A stretch of DNA of 64,000 nt from Roseomonas gilardii subsp. gilardii (GTDB lineage Bacteria; Pseudomonadota; Alphaproteobacteria; Acetobacterales; Acetobacteraceae): contig NZ_CP095554.1 in the NCBI RefSeq assembly GCF_023078375.1, forward strand, positions 2,690,001-2,754,000, given 5' to 3'. Every line of letters begins with the position of its first letter. Within the stretch, counting starts at the first letter, position 1. The notes beneath the pieces are model-generated. The model ran no database searches and had not been told where the DNA came from. It was given only the letters and a program-made list of their open reading frames with translations. Shown here one piece after another: positions 31,577 through 40,958 of this stretch. The translations under genes and the position numbers were made by a program.

Positions 31577-32136
31577 CCGCCATCCGCCGCGCCCGGCCGC
31601 AGGATGCCTTCGCCATCGGTGCCGTGCATGTCGCGGCCTGGCGGGATTCCTATGCGGGGCTGCTGCCGGATGCCTATCTGGCCAACCTCTCGCCGCAAAG
31701 GATCGGCGCTGGCTACGGCCAGGGGCTGATCGCCCGGCGGGAGGGCGAGGCGATCTTCGTCGCCGAGACGCCGGAGCCCGCCCGGCGGGTGGTGGGCTTC
31801 GCCTCCGCCGGCCATGCCCGGCGTGCCGGGATGGGAACCCGTTGGGGTGAGGGGGAGATCGCCACCCTCTATGTCCTCAGCGACTACCGGGACCAGGGGA
31901 TCGGCCGCCGGCTGCTGCGCGCTTCCGCCGCGCATCTGGCGGCCATCGGATGCGCCTCGGCCATGCTCTGGGTGCTGTCCGACAACCATGCCCGCTTCTT
32001 CTACCGCCATCTCGGCGGCCGTCCGGTGGCGCGGGAGGTCATCCAGGTCGGCGGCCGGGCGGTGGAGCAGACCGCCATCGCCTGGGACCCGATCGAGACC
32101 CTGCTCGACGCCACCGCCGTTTCATCCCGCGGCTGA
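31573..32136 (+). CDS. GNAT-family N-acetyltransferase
   Basis: 187 residues with the GNAT acetyl-CoA site: [20 protein letters not shown] around residue 95 to 115, and the C-terminal [18 protein letters not shown] overlaps the preceding stop (ATGA), so it is translated with the RNA methyltransferase. Substrate unknown. Confidence 0.88.
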   Translation: MTAIRRARPQDAFAIGAVHVAAWRDSYAGLLPDAYLANLSPQRIGAGYGQGLIARREGEAIFVAETPEPARRVVGFASAGHARRAGMGTRWGEGEIATLYVLSDYRDQGIGRRLLRASAAHLAAIGCASAMLWVLSDNHARFFYRHLGGRPVAREVIQVGGRAVEQTAIAWDPIETLLDATAVSSRG

Positions 32137-32192
32137 CCTGCCCTGCGCAGGAAGAGGTTGACGCGGAGGCATCCGGCGTGCTTCGCGCCGCC

Positions 32193-33806
32193 ATGGCCGA
32201 CCCCATCGCGACGACTCACGTCACCCCCGCTCCCGCCTCGGCGCAAGAGGCCGCCGGCGGGCATGACCGCATCCTGATCCTCGACTTCGGCAGCCAGGTG
32301 ACGCAGCTCATCGCGCGCCGGCTGCGCGAGAGCGGGGTGTATTGCGAGATCTGGCCCTTCACCGCCAGCGATGACCGCATCCGCGACTTCCAGCCGCGCG
32401 GCATCATCCTGTCCGGCGGCCCGGCCAGCGTGACCGAGGGCGAAAGCCCCCGCGCGCCGAAGGTGGTCTTCGAGCTCGGCCTGCCGGTGCTCGGCATCTG
32501 CTACGGGCAGCAGACCATGTGCGCCCAGCTCGGCGGGCTGGTGGAAAGCGGCCATCACCGCGAGTTCGGCCGCGCCTTCGTCGAGATCACCGATGCCTGC
32601 GCCCTGACGCAGGGGGTCTGGGAGAAGGGAGCGCGCGAGCAAGTCTGGATGAGCCATGGCGACCGCGTGACGCGCCTGCCGGAAGGCTTCCGCCCGGTGG
32701 GCGTGAGCGAGGGCGCGCCGCTGGCCATCATCGCCGATGACAGCCGCCGCTATTACGGTGTGCAGTTCCATCCGGAGGTGGTCCACACGCCGCATGGCGC
32801 CGCGCTGCTGCGGAATTTCACGCACACGGTCTGCGGCTGCAAGGGCGACTGGACCATGGGCGCCTTCCGCGCCGAGGAGATCGCCCGCATCCGCGCCCAG
32901 GTCGGCTCCGGCCGGGTGATCTGCGGCCTGTCCGGCGGCGTGGATTCCTCCGTCGCCGCGGTGCTGATCCACGAGGCGATCGGCGACCAGCTCACCTGCA
33001 TTTATGTCGATCACGGGCTGATGCGTGGTGGAGAGACGGAGCAGGTGCTCGCGACCTTCCGCGACCGCTTCAACATCAAGCTGGTGCATCGCGACGCCTC
33101 CGAACTCTTCCTCGGCGCGCTGAAGGGCGTCACCGACCCGGAGGTGAAGCGCAAGACCATCGGGCGGCTGTTCATCGAGGTCTTCGAGGAGGAGCAGGCC
33201 AAGATCGGCGGCGCCGACTTCCTGGCCCAGGGCACGCTTTATCCCGACGTGATCGAGAGCGTCTCCGCCACCGGCGGCCCCTCCGTCACCATCAAGTCGC
33301 ACCACAATGTCGGCGGCCTGCCCGAGAACATGCGCATGAAGCTCGTGGAGCCGCTGCGCGAGCTGTTCAAGGATGAGGTCCGCGCCCTGGGGCGCGAGCT
33401 GGGCATGCCCGAGGCCATCGTCGGCCGCCACCCCTTCCCGGGGCCGGGCCTGGCCATCCGGATCCCGGGCGAGGTGACGCGCGAGAAGGTGCGGATCCTG
33501 CAGCAGGCGGATGCCGTCTTCCTGGAGGAGATCCGCAATGCCGGCCTCTATGACGCGATCTGGCAGGCCTTCGCCGTGCTGCTGCCTGTCCGCACCGTCG
33601 GCGTGATGGGCGATGGACGGACCTACGACCAGGCCTGCGCGCTGCGCGCCGTCACCAGCACGGACGGCATGACGGCGGATGTCTATCCCTTCGAGATCGC
33701 CTTCCTGAGCCGGGTTGCCAACCGGATCGTCAACGAGGTGCGCGGGATCAACCGTGTTGCCTATGACGTGACCAGCAAGCCGCCTGGAACCATCGAATGG
33801 GAGTAA
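32193..33806 (+). CDS. guaA: GMP synthase (glutamine-hydrolysing)
   Basis: 537 residues. Amidates XMP to GMP. N-terminal class I glutamine amidotransferase with Cys in GICYGQQTM and the His-Glu pair in [12 protein letters not shown] pyrophosphatase loop [13 protein letters not shown] near residue 240; C-terminal dimerisation domain ending PPGTIEWE, the universal GuaA terminus. The ATG at 32193 gives a typical 20-residue N-terminal extension. With guaB in the same stretch it completes IMP-to-GMP conversion. Confidence 0.98.
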   Translation: MADPIATTHVTPAPASAQEAAGGHDRILILDFGSQVTQLIARRLRESGVYCEIWPFTASDDRIRDFQPRGIILSGGPASVTEGESPRAPKVVFELGLPVLGICYGQQTMCAQLGGLVESGHHREFGRAFVEITDACALTQGVWEKGAREQVWMSHGDRVTRLPEGFRPVGVSEGAPLAIIADDSRRYYGVQFHPEVVHTPHGAALLRNFTHTVCGCKGDWTMGAFRAEEIARIRAQVGSGRVICGLSGGVDSSVAAVLIHEAIGDQLTCIYVDHGLMRGGETEQVLATFRDRFNIKLVHRDASELFLGALKGVTDPEVKRKTIGRLFIEVFEEEQAKIGGADFLAQGTLYPDVIESVSATGGPSVTIKSHHNVGGLPENMRMKLVEPLRELFKDEVRALGRELGMPEAIVGRHPFPGPGLAIRIPGEVTREKVRILQQADAVFLEEIRNAGLYDAIWQAFAVLLPVRTVGVMGDGRTYDQACALRAVTSTDGMTADVYPFEIAFLSRVANRIVNEVRGINRVAYDVTSKPPGTIEWE

Positions 33807-33895
33807 ACCGGCGCTTGTTCGCCGGGCGGTAGCACGGCGACGCTCGACCCACCGGCCTCCGACGGGACGGAGGCCCCTGGGAAGGGTAAGACACG

Positions 33896-34927
33896 ATGCG
33901 CATGACGAGCGTCGCGGCGGCCGCCCTGGCCTCCGCCTTTTTCGCGTTTCCGGCCTCTCAGCAGGCTGCGGCCCAGCCGGCCGCCGATACCATGGGGGCC
34001 ATCAAGCAGCGCGGCTACCTGCTTTGCGGCACCGCCGGCAACAATGTGGGATTCAGCCTGCCGGACAGCCAGGGCGTGATGCGCGGCATCGATTCCGACA
34101 CCTGCAAGGCGGTGGCTGCCGCCGTGCTGGGCGATGCCAACAAGGTCCGCTTCATCCCGACCACCGCGCAGAACCGCTTCACGGCGTTGCAATCGGGCGA
34201 GGTGGACATGCTGGTGCGCTCCACCACCTGGACGCTGGGGCGGGAGGCGGCGCTGGGCCTCGAATTCGCCGCGGTGAACTTCTACGATGGCACCGGCTTC
34301 GCGGTGAAGACGGCCTCCGGCGTGAAATCGGTCAAGGATCTGGATGGCGCCTCGGTCTGCGTGCAGCCGGGCTCGACCACCGAGTTGAACCTCACCGACT
34401 ATTTCCGCAGCAACAACATGAAGTTCACCCCGGTGGTGATCGAGAATGTGGAGGAGATCCGCAATGCCTTCATCAGCGGCCGCTGCGACGCCTTCACCAC
34501 CGACGCCTCCTCGCTCGCCTCCTTCCGCTTCAGCCAGGGCGCCAATGCGGACCAGTACACGATCCTGCCGGAAATCATCTCCAAGGAGCCGCTGGGCTCC
34601 ATGGTCCGCAAGGGCGACTGGAAGTTCTTCGACATCGTGAAGTGGACGCATTTCGCCCAGCTCACCGCGGAGGAGCTCGGCATGACCTCGAAGAACATCG
34701 ACAGCTTCGTGGACAACAGCAACCCCGAGATCCAGCGCTTCATGGGCAAGAGCGGCGACCTGGGCAAGATGCTCGGCGTGGCGCCGGACTGGGCCGTGCA
34801 GGTGGTCAAACAGGTCGGCAACTATGGCGAGGTCTGGGACCGCAACATCACCCCGATGGGCGTGCAGCGCGGGCCGAACAACCTCTGGAACAAGGGCGGT
34901 CTCCAGTACCCGCCGCCGATGCGCTGA
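33896..34927 (+). CDS. Amino-acid ABC transporter substrate-binding protein (AapJ-like)
   Basis: 343-residue periplasmic binding protein, family 3. Signal peptide MRMTSVAAAALASAFFAF ending in AAAQP. Hallmarks of the general L-amino-acid binder: GIDSDTCKAVAAAVLGD, TTAQNRFTALQSGEVDML, and GRCDAFTTDASSLAS. The single Cys pair (CGT and SDTC) agrees with AapJ proteins. No permease or ATPase genes adjoin it, so the membrane components must be elsewhere. 89 bases separate it from guaA. Confidence 0.92.
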   Translation: MRMTSVAAAALASAFFAFPASQQAAAQPAADTMGAIKQRGYLLCGTAGNNVGFSLPDSQGVMRGIDSDTCKAVAAAVLGDANKVRFIPTTAQNRFTALQSGEVDMLVRSTTWTLGREAALGLEFAAVNFYDGTGFAVKTASGVKSVKDLDGASVCVQPGSTTELNLTDYFRSNNMKFTPVVIENVEEIRNAFISGRCDAFTTDASSLASFRFSQGANADQYTILPEIISKEPLGSMVRKGDWKFFDIVKWTHFAQLTAEELGMTSKNIDSFVDNSNPEIQRFMGKSGDLGKMLGVAPDWAVQVVKQVGNYGEVWDRNITPMGVQRGPNNLWNKGGLQYPPPMR

Positions 34928-34934
34928 GCCGGCT

Positions 34935-34963
34935 GGCCGGGAAGAGGTCCCTTCCTCCCGGCC
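34935..34963. terminator. Hairpin between convergent genes
   Basis: ggccggga pairs with tcccggcc (inner part imperfect) in the 44-base gap between the binding-protein gene and the convergent nuclease-family gene. Followed by ctctatcctc on the plus strand, not a T-run. Confidence 0.45.
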
Positions 34964-34971
34964 CTCTATCC

Positions 34972-35955
34972 TCAGAAGCGCAGCGTCAGCAGGACCGCGT
35001 CGTGGTCGGACAGGACCTTGCCGACCTCGTCCACCGAGGACATCATCGCGGGCGCCTCGGCGGTCAGGCCGCGCGTGCAGAACCAATCGAGCTGCCGCGG
35101 GTTCAGGCCGTTGCTCCAGGTGCTGCGGCGGGTGGTGACGCCGGCCAGGTTGCAGCCGGACCAGTCATAGCCCCGCGCCACCGACTCGGCGAACAGCATC
35201 TCCTCCGGATCGTCATGACCGCCCGGCGCCACTTTCGTGTTGAGGTCGCCGCCGATCAGCACCGGCAATGAGCCGGCATAGGCATCCAGCGCATCCAACA
35301 GCCCGCGCATCTGCCTGGCGCGCCCGGCGAAGTCGGCACGGCTTTCCAGATGCACCGAGCAGCCGACGAACTCCCGGCCGCCGTATTGGAAGGTCGCCGC
35401 CACCGCCATGCGCGCGCCGATGCGTTTCTGCCCGCCGGGCGGGTCGATGAACCAGTCCGCGGCCTCCGCCAGCCGGATCACCACCGGGTCGCGGAAGGGC
35501 AGGGCACTGGTGAAGCCGTTGCCATGGAAGCCAAGCCGGTTGTCGGCCGCGGGGTCGTCATAGGCGATGGGCGCCGGCATCGGCGCCAGTTCCAGGAATT
35601 CCAGCGCATAGGCATAGCCATGGCCGAGGAGGCCGGCGAGGTCGCGCGTGGTGTGGCGCTGCCCCGTGCGCAGCATGCCAGAATCCATCTCGGACAGGAG
35701 GACCAGCGCCACCCCCTGCTGTCGCAGCAGGCGGGCTGCCGCATCCGGATAGAGGCAGCGCTCCAGGTTCCAGGCCGCCACGCGCAGCAGGGCCTGCTCC
35801 GCCGGCCGCGGCGCGGCGACGGATTCGATCTCGCCGAAGGCCTGGACCGAGGCCATGGCGCCGTCATGCGCCTCGCGCCGGGGCGGCAGGGCCGCGAATT
35901 CCGCGCGCCGTTCCAGCGGCACGGGGGACAGGTTCTGGACGGGTTTGCTGGACAT
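34972..35955 (-). CDS. Endonuclease/exonuclease/phosphatase-family protein
   Basis: 327 residues. EEP-fold motifs in order: VAAWNLERC (metal-binding Asn), LLSEMDSGM (Glu), GCSVHLES (His), IGGDLNTK (Asp-Asn) and VLSDHDAVLL (Asp-His). These form the metal and catalytic site of DNase I-like phosphodiesterases. No signal peptide seen with ATG 35955. The substrate could be nucleic acid, a phospholipid headgroup or an inositol phosphate; nothing in the context decides. Confidence 0.85.
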   Translation of the reverse strand: MSSKPVQNLSPVPLERRAEFAALPPRREAHDGAMASVQAFGEIESVAAPRPAEQALLRVAAWNLERCLYPDAAARLLRQQGVALVLLSEMDSGMLRTGQRHTTRDLAGLLGHGYAYALEFLELAPMPAPIAYDDPAADNRLGFHGNGFTSALPFRDPVVIRLAEAADWFIDPPGGQKRIGARMAVAATFQYGGREFVGCSVHLESRADFAGRARQMRGLLDALDAYAGSLPVLIGGDLNTKVAPGGHDDPEEMLFAESVARGYDWSGCNLAGVTTRRSTWSNGLNPRQLDWFCTRGLTAEAPAMMSSVDEVGKVLSDHDAVLLTLRF

Positions 35956-36184
35956 GGCGGCGGTCCGGATTCCACAGGCTGCGGGGAGCGTCCCGCTAAT
36001 CACCGGATGGTGAGGTGGCCAGTGAAGCTTTGGCGTCGATGCCCGCGGGGAAGCGCCTCATCGCCTGTGGAAAACGGGGAAAGAGGGGATAAGGCGGTGC
36101 CCGTCACGCGTCCGGCGACAGGCCGAGAAGCGGGGAAAGCCAGGATTGCCGCGGGCTTTCGTGCTTTCCAGCTGCTGGCCCGGG

Positions 36185-36232
36185 CCACAAAACCTAGATG
36201 CCTTTCCCTGGAGCCTTACCAGATGTGGTGTT
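36185..36232 (+). promoter_or_regulatory. Candidate pair of NrdR boxes upstream of nrdA
   Basis: ccacaaaacctagatg (36185-36200) and taccagatgtggtgtt (36217-36232) are two 16-base imperfect palindromes resembling the NrdR box, with 16 bases between them, so the centres are 32 bases (three helical turns) apart, as NrdR requires. They lie about 100 bases before the nrdA start in a locally AT-richer stretch of the 358-base gap. The rest of that gap holds nothing I recognise. Confidence 0.4.
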
Positions 36233-36313
36233 AAGAATGTCGCCCCGACTCCTTGGTCGGGTTCCGCTTCCATGTTTCACCGTCCCCCGGACCTGCCTAA
36301 GGAGAGGACCGCC

Positions 36314-38184
36314 ATGTTCGATGCCGTTCAGCTTGAGGGGCATGGCCAGGTCACGATCGACCGTTCCCGCGACGCGCTGCTCACCGATTTCGGCAAGGCG
36401 ACGCTCGACGACCGCTACCTGTTGCCTGGCGAATCCTATCAGGACCTCTTCGCCCGCGTCGCCAGCGCCTATGGCGACGACGCCGCGCATGCGCAGCGCA
36501 TCTACGACTACATCTCGAAGCTCTGGTTCATGCCGGCGACGCCGGTGCTGTCCAATGGCGGCACGACGCGCGGGCTGCCGATCTCCTGCTTCCTGAACGA
36601 GGCGGATGACAGCCTCGACGGCATCGTCGGCCTCTGGAACGAGAATGTCTGGCTGGCCTCCAAGGGCGGCGGCATCGGCTCCTACTGGGGCAATCTGCGC
36701 TCGATCGGCGAGAAGGTCGGCCAGAACGGCAAGACCTCCGGCATCGTGCCCTTCATCCGCGTGATGGACAGCCTGACCCTGGCGATCTCCCAGGGCTCGC
36801 TGCGCCGCGGCTCGGCCGCCGTGTACCTGCCGGTCTCGCATCCCGAGATCGAGGAGTTCATCGACATCCGCCGCCCGACCGGCGGTGACCCGAACCGAAA
36901 GGCGCTGAACCTCCACCACGGCATCCTGATCCCCGATGCCTTCATGCGCGCGGTGGAGGCCGACGAGGAATGGGCGCTGACCAGCCCCAAGGACGGCGCG
37001 GTCATCCGCAAGATCTCGGCGCGCGGCCTCTGGATCCGCATCCTGCTGGCGCGGATCGAGCAGGGCGAGCCCTACATCATCTACAGCGACGCGGTGAACA
37101 ACGCGCGGCCGGAATACCACAAGCTGGCCGGGCTGGAGGTGAAGACCTCCAACCTCTGTTCCGAGATCACCCTGCCCACGGGCCGCGACCAGCATGGGCA
37201 GCAGCGCACGTCTGCACGGCCGTCTGCTGCCTCTCCTCGCTGAACTTCGAGACCTGGTTCGAGTGGAAGGACCATCCGACCTTCATCGAGGACGTGATGC
37301 GCTTCCTCGACAACGTGCTGCAGAGCTTCATCGACACCGCGCCCGACAGCATGGCCCGCGCGCGCTACAGCGCCATGCGCGAGCGTTCGGTGGGCCTTGG
37401 CGTGATGGGATTCCACTCCTTCCTCCAGGCGCAGAACGTGCCTTTCGAGAGCGTGGTGGCGAAGGTCTGGAACAAGCGGATGTTCAAGCATATCCGCGCC
37501 CAGGCCGATGCCGCCAGCATCAAGCTCGCCAATGAGCGTGGCCCTTGCCCCGATGCGGCGGAGTATGGCTTCAACGAGCGCTTCTCGAACAAGATGGCGA
37601 TCGCGCCCACCGCCTCGATCAGCGTCATCTGCGGCGGCGCCTCGGCCGGCATCGAGCCCATCGCGGCGAATGTCTATAACCACAAGACGCTGTCCGGTTC
37701 CTTCATCGTGCGCAACGCGCATCTGAAGAAGGTGCTGGCGAAGCATGGCCGCGACGACGACGACACCTGGACCAGCATCACCGTCAACAAGGGCTCGGTG
37801 CAACACCTGGATTTCCTGAGCGAGCAGGAGAAGGCGGTGTTCAAGACCGCCTTCGAACTGGACCAGCGCTGGGTGATCGAGCACGCCGCCGACCGCACGC
37901 CCTTCATCTGCCAGGCACAGTCGGTGAACCTCTTCCTGCCCGCCAACGTGCACAAGCGCGACCTGCACCAGATCCACTTCCAGGCCTGGAAGAAGGGCAT
38001 GAAGTCGCTCTACTACTGCCGCTCGCTCTCCATCCAGCGCGCCGACACGATCAGCGAGAAGGTGGCGGTACAGCCCTCGCTGGGCGCGGCCGCCGTGCCG
38101 GATGACGTGCAGATCCCGCTGCCGCTGGTGGCGCAGCCGGCGGGCGGGACCACCAATTACGAGGAATGCCTGGCCTGTCAGTAG
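36314..38184 (+). pseudogene. nrdA: Ribonucleotide reductase large subunit, frame broken by an 8-bp insertion
   Basis: Class I alpha subunit, about 620 residues if repaired. Makes deoxynucleotides together with NrdB. No N-terminal ATP-cone domain. Active-site elements: PISCFLNEADDS, NLCSEITLPTG, and AVCCLSSLNFETW; the C terminus ends YEECLACQ with the redox Cys pair. Between gcgcacg and gccgtc the bases tctgcacg (37211-37218) are extra. Without them RTAVCCL reads through; with them the first frame stops at 37243. The gene is normally essential, so either there is another RNR, or the insertion is not real. Confidence 0.9.
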
Positions 38185-38351
38185 GCAGCGCCGGAGCCAT
38201 CCTCGGCGAGGGCGGCCAGCGGGCCGCCCGGACCATCGGCGGTGGGGAAGGGAGTGCCCGGCCTGGACGGCGCCGGCCCGCAGCCCGCAACCCCGCGCCG
38301 GAGGCAACGAACCGACGTCCAGACGGACCAGAACAGACAGCGAGACGCCCC

Positions 38352-39419
38352 ATGCCCGACGGCCACAGCCCCACCGACGAGATCCCGACGCATTTCGACC
38401 TGCTGACCGCCAACCCGGTCTACAAGCCCTTCCGCTACCCCTGGGCCTATGACGCTTGGCTGACGCAGCAGCGCGTCCACTGGCTGCCGGAAGAGGTGCC
38501 GATGGCCGATGACGTGAAGGACTGGCAGAAGAACCTGTCCGAGGTGGAGCGCAACCTCGTGACGCAGATCTTCCGCTTCTTCACGCAGTCGGACGTGGAG
38601 GTGAACAACTGCTACATGAAGCACTACTCCCAGGTGTTCAAGCCGACGGAGGTGCTCATGATGCTGTCGGCCTTCTCGAACATCGAGACGGTGCATATCG
38701 CGGCCTACAGCCATCTCCTCGACACGATCGGCATGCCCGAGATCGAGTACCAGGCCTTCCTCAAGTACAAGGAGATGAAGGACAAGTACGACTACATGCA
38801 GAGCTTCTCGGTCGAGAACAAGACCGAGATCGCCAAGACCCTGGCCGCCTTCGGCGCCTTCACCGAAGGGCTGCAGCTCTTCGCCTCCTTCGCGATCCTG
38901 CTGAACTTCCCCCGCTTCAACAAGATGAAGGGAATGGGGCAGATCGTCACCTGGTCGGTGCGCGACGAGACTCTGCACTGCCTCTCCGTGATCAAGCTCT
39001 TCCGCACCTTCGTGCAGGAGAATCCGGAGATCTGGACGGCCGAGCTGCGCCGCGAGATCACCCAGATCTGCGAGACGATCGTGGAGCACGAGGACTCCTT
39101 CATCGACCTCGCCTTCGAACTGGGCGACGTGCAGGGGCTGACCGCGCCGGAGGTGAAGCAGTACATCCGCTTCATCGCCGATCGCCGGTTGCAGCAGCTC
39201 GGCCTGGAGCCGGTCTACCGGATCGAGCGCAACCCGCTGCCCTGGCTCGACGAGATGCTGAACGCGATCGAGCACACGAATTTCTTCGAGAACCGGGCCA
39301 CGGAGTATTCGAAGGCTTCCACAACCGGAAGTTGGGAAGAGGCTTTCGAGGACAGCGTTTTCAACGCGCCCGGCCAGGAAGCGGGAGACGCCGCTGGTTC
39401 CGAACGCCCTCGCCACTGA
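38352..39419 (+). CDS. nrdB: Ribonucleotide reductase small subunit
   Basis: 355-residue diiron protein carrying the tyrosyl radical. Ligands and radical site are in place: Asp in TQSDVEVNN, Glu-x-x-His and Tyr in NIETVHIAAYSHLL, Glu in EGLQLFASF, and Glu-x-x-His in VRDETLHCLSV. ATG 38352 gives a family-like N terminus. 167 bases after nrdA, same strand, so one operon. The C-terminal 30 residues, which should dock in NrdA, are present. Confidence 0.96.
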   Translation: MPDGHSPTDEIPTHFDLLTANPVYKPFRYPWAYDAWLTQQRVHWLPEEVPMADDVKDWQKNLSEVERNLVTQIFRFFTQSDVEVNNCYMKHYSQVFKPTEVLMMLSAFSNIETVHIAAYSHLLDTIGMPEIEYQAFLKYKEMKDKYDYMQSFSVENKTEIAKTLAAFGAFTEGLQLFASFAILLNFPRFNKMKGMGQIVTWSVRDETLHCLSVIKLFRTFVQENPEIWTAELRREITQICETIVEHEDSFIDLAFELGDVQGLTAPEVKQYIRFIADRRLQQLGLEPVYRIERNPLPWLDEMLNAIEHTNFFENRATEYSKASTTGSWEEAFEDSVFNAPGQEAGDAAGSERPRH

Positions 39420-39430
39420 GAGGAACGGAT

Positions 39431-39463
39431 GGGACACCGCCCAATGATTGCAGGCGGTGTCTC
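39431..39463 (+). terminator. Intrinsic terminator after nrdB
   Basis: An 11-bp stem (39431-39441 with 39453-39463, one G-T pair) with an 11-base loop, eleven bases past the nrdB stop. An AT-rich tail with a ttt tract follows. The best terminator candidate in the window. Confidence 0.65.
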
Positions 39464-39603
39464 AAAATATGCGTTTCTTTGATTGAAAATGACGGTACAG
39501 TGGCGGGGTTTCGTGGCACGCTGGCAATGGATAGATTGGGCTGCGTGTATTCGGCGAAATCGCGTCAATCTGTCCGATCATAGGGTGGGGTGCCGGCCTC
39601 GAC

Positions 39604-39882
39604 ATGGCTGAGAACGATAGCAGCGAGACGACGAAGCCGGGCACGCGCCCAGGCTCGGCCCCGAGGCAGACACGCCGCCTCTCGGACAAGATTCTGATTG
39701 CCTTCCATCACGCCTGCGACCAGGAGGATTTCGAGGTCGCGGAAGACCTGCTGCGGCTCCTTGAGGTCATGCTGACCCGCAAGCCGGTGCATCCGGACGT
39801 CAATCGCCGGAAGAACATGGAAAGCCTCGTCGCCGCGCATGAGCGGCTCTGGCTGCTGCGGCACCCGGAAGCGCAGGGCTGA
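39604..39882 (+). CDS. Small conserved-looking hypothetical protein
   Basis: 92 residues. A disordered charged N terminus (to about residue 25), then a helical region (LSDKILIAFHHACDQEDFEVAEDLLRLLEVML is helical) ending MESLVAAHERLWLLRH. Looks like a short TPR-like hairpin. Its own AT-rich upstream region suggests separate transcription after the nrdB terminator. No function known to me. Confidence 0.65.
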   Translation: MAENDSSETTKPGTRPGSAPRQTRRLSDKILIAFHHACDQEDFEVAEDLLRLLEVMLTRKPVHPDVNRRKNMESLVAAHERLWLLRHPEAQG

Positions 39883-39896
39883 ACCGGGCAGGCGGC

Positions 39897-40658
39897 TCAG
39901 CCGGGCAGGGCCGTGCCCTGCCGCAGCACCGCCTCCGCCCCGGCGGACCAGCCCTGGCCTTCATGCAGCACCAGCCCCGGCAGCACCCGGTCCGGTCCCC
40001 GCCGCCCCCGCCAGCCCTGAAGCAGCACGCGCTTCGCCTCCCGTCCCGCCCTGGGCCAGAGCGGAAAGAGCGACACCGCCCCGAAGCCGGCCTCGCGTAA
40101 GGCCGCCCAGCCCTCGCCATGCCGGTGCGCCGGCAGGATCAGCGTCGCCGATCCGCCCATGCGCACGCCCCGGGCCAGGACCTGGGCCCAGAGCCGCAGC
40201 GGCGCCGGCTCCGCCTCATGCACCGCCGCCGCCCGGCGCGGGTCGGGGGAGGCGGTGCCGCCGGTCCAGTAGGGCGGGTTGGCCAGCCCATGCGCCGCGA
40301 ATCCCTGGCCGGGCAGGGCATCCGGCTCCGCGATATCCGCCGTCCGGATCGTGGCGCGCCCCTCCCAGCCGTTCCGGCGCAGGTTCTCCGCCGCCAGCGT
40401 GGCGAGTCCGGGGTCACGCTCGACCCCGATGCCGGTGAGGTCCGGAACGCGGGCCAGCAGGCAGAGCAGCGCGGCGCCGCTGCCGCAGCCGAGCTCCAGC
40501 ACCGCCTCGCCGGGCCTGGCCGGCACATGCGCGGCCAGCATCACCGCATCCAGCCCCGCCCGCAGTCCGTCGGACGGCTGATGGAGCAGGACCCGGCCAT
40601 CGAGCAGCCGGTCCTCGGTGATCCCAGGGGTGATTCCGGGGGAGGGGACGGGCGTCAC
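39897..40658 (-). CDS. TrmN6-like methyltransferase
   Basis: 253 residues, class I AdoMet methyltransferase. VLELGCGSGAALLCLLARV is the AdoMet motif, and ANPPYW the NPPY motif of adenine-N6 methyltransferases. This fits the tRNA1(Val) A37 methyltransferase (YfiC/TrmN6) family; the substrate is by family only. Start GTG 40658 overlaps the stop of the upstream small gene (GTGA). Confidence 0.85.
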   Translation of the reverse strand: MTPVPSPGITPGITEDRLLDGRVLLHQPSDGLRAGLDAVMLAAHVPARPGEAVLELGCGSGAALLCLLARVPDLTGIGVERDPGLATLAAENLRRNGWEGRATIRTADIAEPDALPGQGFAAHGLANPPYWTGGTASPDPRRAAAVHEAEPAPLRLWAQVLARGVRMGGSATLILPAHRHGEGWAALREAGFGAVSLFPLWPRAGREAKRVLLQGWRGRRGPDRVLPGLVLHEGQGWSAGAEAVLRQGTALPG

Positions 40659-40867
40659 GCTCCCGCCTCTCCCGCCTCCCGCAGCACGGCCTCGGCGGCC
40701 CGCGCATCCTCCTGCCGGACCGCGAGACGGCGCGGGAAGGCGCCGATCCCGCCCTCCACGGCACTGACATGGGCGTCGAGGACGAAGGAGGGGATGCCCG
40801 CATCCCGCAGCAGGGCCTGCAGGAAGCTCAGGCGGACGGGGTCGAGGCCAGTGGCCAGGATGTGCAT
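40655..40867 (-). CDS. DUF2007-type small protein
   Basis: 70 residues: LATGLDPVRLSFLQALLRDAGIPSFVLDAHVSAVEG is the pattern of the DUF2007 putative signal-transducing proteins, with a ferredoxin-like fold. Coupled by GTGA overlap to the methyltransferase. Role unknown. Confidence 0.8.
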   Translation of the reverse strand: MHILATGLDPVRLSFLQALLRDAGIPSFVLDAHVSAVEGGIGAFPRRLAVRQEDARAAEAVLREAGEAGA

Positions 40868-40958
40868 GCGTGCTCCGGCAGTGTTGTGGGCCGCGCGCCT
40901 TGGCGTGGCTGCCTGTCATGGTTATGTTGCCGGCCGGTCTTCTAAGGTCATTTTCTGC

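Noticed and set aside
36060-36080. DnaA box (ctgtggaaaac) before nrdA
   Set aside because: One imperfect match to the 9-base consensus in an AT-richer stretch is not enough evidence.
37200-37250. Intein or intron in nrdA
   Set aside because: The extra sequence is only eight bases, far too short for any intervening element.
39510-39540. Sigma-54 promoter (tggcac-N-gcaat) before the small gene at 39604
   Set aside because: The second element does not match TTGCA at the right spacing; only the tggcac half fits.
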